Below, piece by piece: positions 61,956-64,000 of a DNA stretch of 64,000 bases. The translations under genes and the position numbers were made by a program. The notes below the pieces were generated by a model. It was given only the letters and a program-made list of their open reading frames with translations, had not been told where the DNA came from and did no database searches. The stretch spans positions 8,586,001-8,650,000 of the forward strand of contig NZ_CP106793.1 in assembly GCF_025642135.1 (NCBI RefSeq), in the 5' to 3' direction. Position 1 is the first letter of the stretch. Each line of letters starts with the position of its first letter. Source of the stretch: Streptomyces cynarae. GTDB lineage: Bacteria; Actinomycetota; Actinomycetes; Streptomycetales; Streptomycetaceae.

Positions 61956-62605
61956 ACGCCCAGCGCGAGGCCGCGGGTCCGGACACCCTGCTGGTCATTG
62001 CCAAGGAGCCGGTGCCCGGACGCGTCAAGACCCGCCTCACCCCGCCCTACACCCCGCTGGAGGCGGCTGCCCTGGCCGAGGCCGCTCTGACCGACACGCT
62101 CAACACGATGCTCCAGGTCCCCGCCCGACGCCGGGTGCTGGTCCTCGACGGAGCTCCTGGTCCGTGGCTGCCACCCGGCTTCGAGGTCGTGCCCCAGGCG
62201 TCCGGCGGCCTCGACGAGCGGATCGCCGCCGCCTTCGCCCTCTGCGACGGACCCTCGCTGCTGGTCGGCATGGACACTCCGCAGCTCACTCCGCGCCTGC
62301 TGACCGACGTCGGCAGCGACGGGCACGACGCCTGGTTCGGCCCAGCCGCCGACGGCGGATTCTGGGCTCTGGGCTTCGCCGATCCGGGCCGCGACGGCGT
62401 CCTGGTGCGGGGCGTCCCGATGTCCACTGACCGTACCGGGGCCATCCAGCGTCGCAGACTCACCGAGGCGGGACTGACGATCGGTGAACTCCCGCTGCTG
62501 CGGGACGTGGACACCGCCGCCGACGCCGCCTCGGCGGCCGCCTGCTGCGCGCCCGGATCCCGGTTCGCCGCCACCCTGGCCTCGCTCGCGGAGAGCGTCC
62601 GATGA
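61952..62605 (+). CDS. DUF2064/TIGR04282-family glycosyltransferase-like protein
   Basis: A 217-residue protein of the nucleotidyl/glycosyltransferase-A type: LLVIAKEPVPGRVKTRLTPP, LVGMDTPQLTPRLLTDV and WFGPAADGGFWALGF. The KEPxPGRVKTRL and DTPQL motifs define the TIGR04282 group that co-occurs with GT2 genes. It is coupled to the GT2 and methyltransferase genes. Confidence 0.85.
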   Translation: MNAQREAAGPDTLLVIAKEPVPGRVKTRLTPPYTPLEAAALAEAALTDTLNTMLQVPARRRVLVLDGAPGPWLPPGFEVVPQASGGLDERIAAAFALCDGPSLLVGMDTPQLTPRLLTDVGSDGHDAWFGPAADGGFWALGFADPGRDGVLVRGVPMSTDRTGAIQRRRLTEAGLTIGELPLLRDVDTAADAASAAACCAPGSRFAATLASLAESVR

Positions 62606-63465
62606 GCGGCACCTCCCATGGAACGCGCACTGCGGGCACCGCAGGGACGGAACTGGTGCAGAGAAGCGCGTCAGAAGAGAACGTCCTGCACGTCACGCTG
62701 CCTTCCCAGCCCCAAGCCCCCCTGCCGTGCGCTGATCGGCCGGTGCCCGGCGAGCCGGGGGAGCCCTGGACGGACGACCCCTACGGTCGTGCCCTGCGCG
62801 TCGGCCGCGGCCCGCTGTATCTGCGCCGCATGACACCGCCCACCGAGGGGGTGGCCGAGCTGCTGCCACTGGACGTGGAGCGCTTCTGCGCCGCGCCCGA
62901 CGCCGCTGACACAGGCGTACTGCACCGTTGCTCCGGGCCCGTCCTGGACGTCGGCTGCGGGCCGGGACGTCTCGTGGCCGCCCTGGCCGCCCGGGGCGTA
63001 CCCGTGCTCGGAGTGGACATCAGTCCGGCCGCCGTCGCCCGGACCCGCCGCCGAGGCGGCACCGCCCTGCAACGGTCCGTCTTCGACCGACTGCCGAGAG
63101 AGGGCCGCTGGGGGACGGCCTTGTTGATGGACGGCAACGTCGGCATCGGCGGCGACCCGGCGGCGTTGCTCGCCCGCCTGCGCCAACTGCTTCGCCCCGG
63201 TGGGCGCCTGCTGGCCGAAGTCGCCCCGCAAGACGTGGACGAACGTCTCACCGTCCGCGTCGAGGACGCCCACGGCAGGCACGGACGCCCCTTTCCCTGG
63301 GCCCGCATCGGCGCCACGGCCCTGCTGCACGCCGCCGACGCCACCGCGTGGATCCTCACCAGCCGGTGGACAACCGGCAACCGCACCTTCCTGGAACTCC
63401 ATCGCCCCAACCCGGGGCCCGACGCCACCCACGCCATGCCCCATGGAGGGCCGGACCGCCCATGA
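62602..63465 (+). CDS. Class I SAM-dependent methyltransferase
   Basis: A 287-residue protein with a disordered first 60 residues, then PVLDVGCGPGRLVAALAARG (motif I), VLGVDISPAAVARTRRRG and a LLRPGGRLLAEVAPQDVD strand. It overlaps both neighbours by four bases. A role in methylating a glycosylated lipid or sugar intermediate is suggested by context only. Confidence 0.88.
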   Translation: MSGTSHGTRTAGTAGTELVQRSASEENVLHVTLPSQPQAPLPCADRPVPGEPGEPWTDDPYGRALRVGRGPLYLRRMTPPTEGVAELLPLDVERFCAAPDAADTGVLHRCSGPVLDVGCGPGRLVAALAARGVPVLGVDISPAAVARTRRRGGTALQRSVFDRLPREGRWGTALLMDGNVGIGGDPAALLARLRQLLRPGGRLLAEVAPQDVDERLTVRVEDAHGRHGRPFPWARIGATALLHAADATAWILTSRWTTGNRTFLELHRPNPGPDATHAMPHGGPDRP

Positions 63466-64000
63466 CCGACACCGCCGCCCCGCACCGCCACGACCCCGGG
63501 CGCTCCGTTGCGCCCCCGCCCTCGCGTCCGACGGCACGAGCGACCCCACACAGGACCCGGATCCGCATTGCCGCCACCGCGCTCCTGCTCGCCGCCCTGA
63601 CGGCCATCGTCGTCAACACCCTCCGCGCGGGCGACAGTCACAGCGCCCCTGGCCGCCTGCTCGGCGGATACGCCGTCGCCTGGGCCCTGTTCGCCGCAGC
63701 CGTATGGACTGTGCGCAAGGTCCCGGCCCGCGCCGCGACCGTCCTCGTGCTGACAGGCTCGGCCGCACTCGCCCTGGCCGGGCTCACCGCGCAGCCGCGC
63801 ACCAGCGACGACATGTACCGCTACGCCTGGGACGGCCGTGTGCAAGCAGCCGGTATCTCCCCTTATGCCTACCCGCCCGCCGCACCTGAACTCGCACGCC
63901 TGCGCGACCACTGGCTGTTCCCCACACAAGAGGCCTGCAAGGGATGGGGGCTCACCCACACCAGTAGTGGCCTCTGCGTCCGCATCAACCGGCCCACCGT
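63462..64000 (+). CDS. Integral-membrane GT-C type mannosyltransferase-like protein, N-terminal part
   Basis: The first 179 residues are visible before the right edge. A Pro/Arg-rich cytosolic start is followed by transmembrane helices (about 38-50, 68-83, 91-106) and the catalytic-looking loop TSDDMYRYAWDGRVQAAGIS, as in polyprenyl-phosphate-dependent alpha-mannosyltransferases. It overlaps the methyltransferase stop by four bases. Together with GT2, DUF2064 and methyltransferase this suggests an extracytoplasmic glycan or glycolipid. Confidence 0.82.
   Translation, partial: MTDTAAPHRHDPGRSVAPPPSRPTARATPHRTRIRIAATALLLAALTAIVVNTLRAGDSHSAPGRLLGGYAVAWALFAAAVWTVRKVPARAATVLVLTGSAALALAGLTAQPRTSDDMYRYAWDGRVQAAGISPYAYPPAAPELARLRDHWLFPTQEACKGWGLTHTSSGLCVRINRPT

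Overview
The window is high-GC actinobacterial DNA, almost certainly from a Streptomyces chromosome. Evidence: GTG starts are common, third codon positions are nearly all G or C, there is a WhiB-type Fe-S regulator, and the genes are dominated by secreted or intracellular glycoside hydrolases, LacI/GntR/LysR regulators and ABC sugar importers. No tRNA, rRNA, CRISPR array or replication origin was seen.

Layout. (1) 1-6.2 kb: a leftward operon with sugar-binding lipoprotein, two MalF/G-type permeases, a GH5 enzyme (frameshifted near its 3' end) and the start of a GH38 alpha-mannosidase. A divergent LacI repressor faces it and two CTAAwGCGCwTTAG-like operators lie between them. The set resembles a mannoside or N-glycan utilisation operon. 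(2) 6.4-14.1 kb: a GH3 N-acetylglucosaminidase-like lipoprotein, a small Wbl protein, a flavin/F420 split-barrel protein, a membrane-anchored Mrr-type nuclease, a LysE-type exporter, a methyltransferase and a Tat-exported multicopper oxidase. (3) 14.4-20.7 kb: an accessory patch. A 1,230-bp IS5-family element with perfect 21-bp ends and a TTA target duplication carries an ankyrin-repeat gene as well as its transposase. Beside it lies a trypsin-NACHT-repeat protein of 1,138 residues with a trypco2 partner, which looks like a two-gene NTP-dependent conflict (defence) system. A broken MFS gene closes the patch.

(4) 20.8-40.2 kb: regulators and an L-fucose module. From 37.5 down to 25.6 kb one strand carries binding protein, ATPase, permease, fuconate dehydratase, fuconolactonase, FucU-type mutarotase, zinc alcohol dehydrogenase, SDR, KDPG-type aldolase, sugar kinase, aldo/keto reductase and a GntR regulator, mostly with overlapping stops and starts. 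A Tat-exported GH29 alpha-L-fucosidase is transcribed divergently. The inferred flow is: secreted fucosidase frees fucose, the ABC system imports it, and oxidation, lactone opening, dehydration and cleavage or oxidation follow. A GH39-like secreted enzyme and a LacI repressor with three CGAACCGGTTCG-type operators lie to the left.

(5) 40.4-51.8 kb: a hemicellulose module with GH27, expansin-like protein, GH3, acetyl esterase, GH1 and a YicI-like GH31 alpha-xylosidase. Together with the fucosidase this could strip the side chains and backbone of fucogalacto-xyloglucan, but the substrate is inference. A CGAAGCGCTTCG palindrome precedes the GH3 gene and a degenerate copy lies at 40.4 kb. (6) 51.9-56.3 kb: assorted single genes (APH-family kinase, GNAT, membrane protein, PhzF with divergent LysR) and a relic of a second IS5-family transposase. 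(7) 56.4-64 kb: a sulfite-oxidase-fold membrane oxidoreductase pair, an SDR with a zinc-knuckle-like insert, a two-component system whose kinase is frameshifted, and a tightly coupled set of GT2, DUF2064, methyltransferase and membrane GT-C genes running off the right edge.
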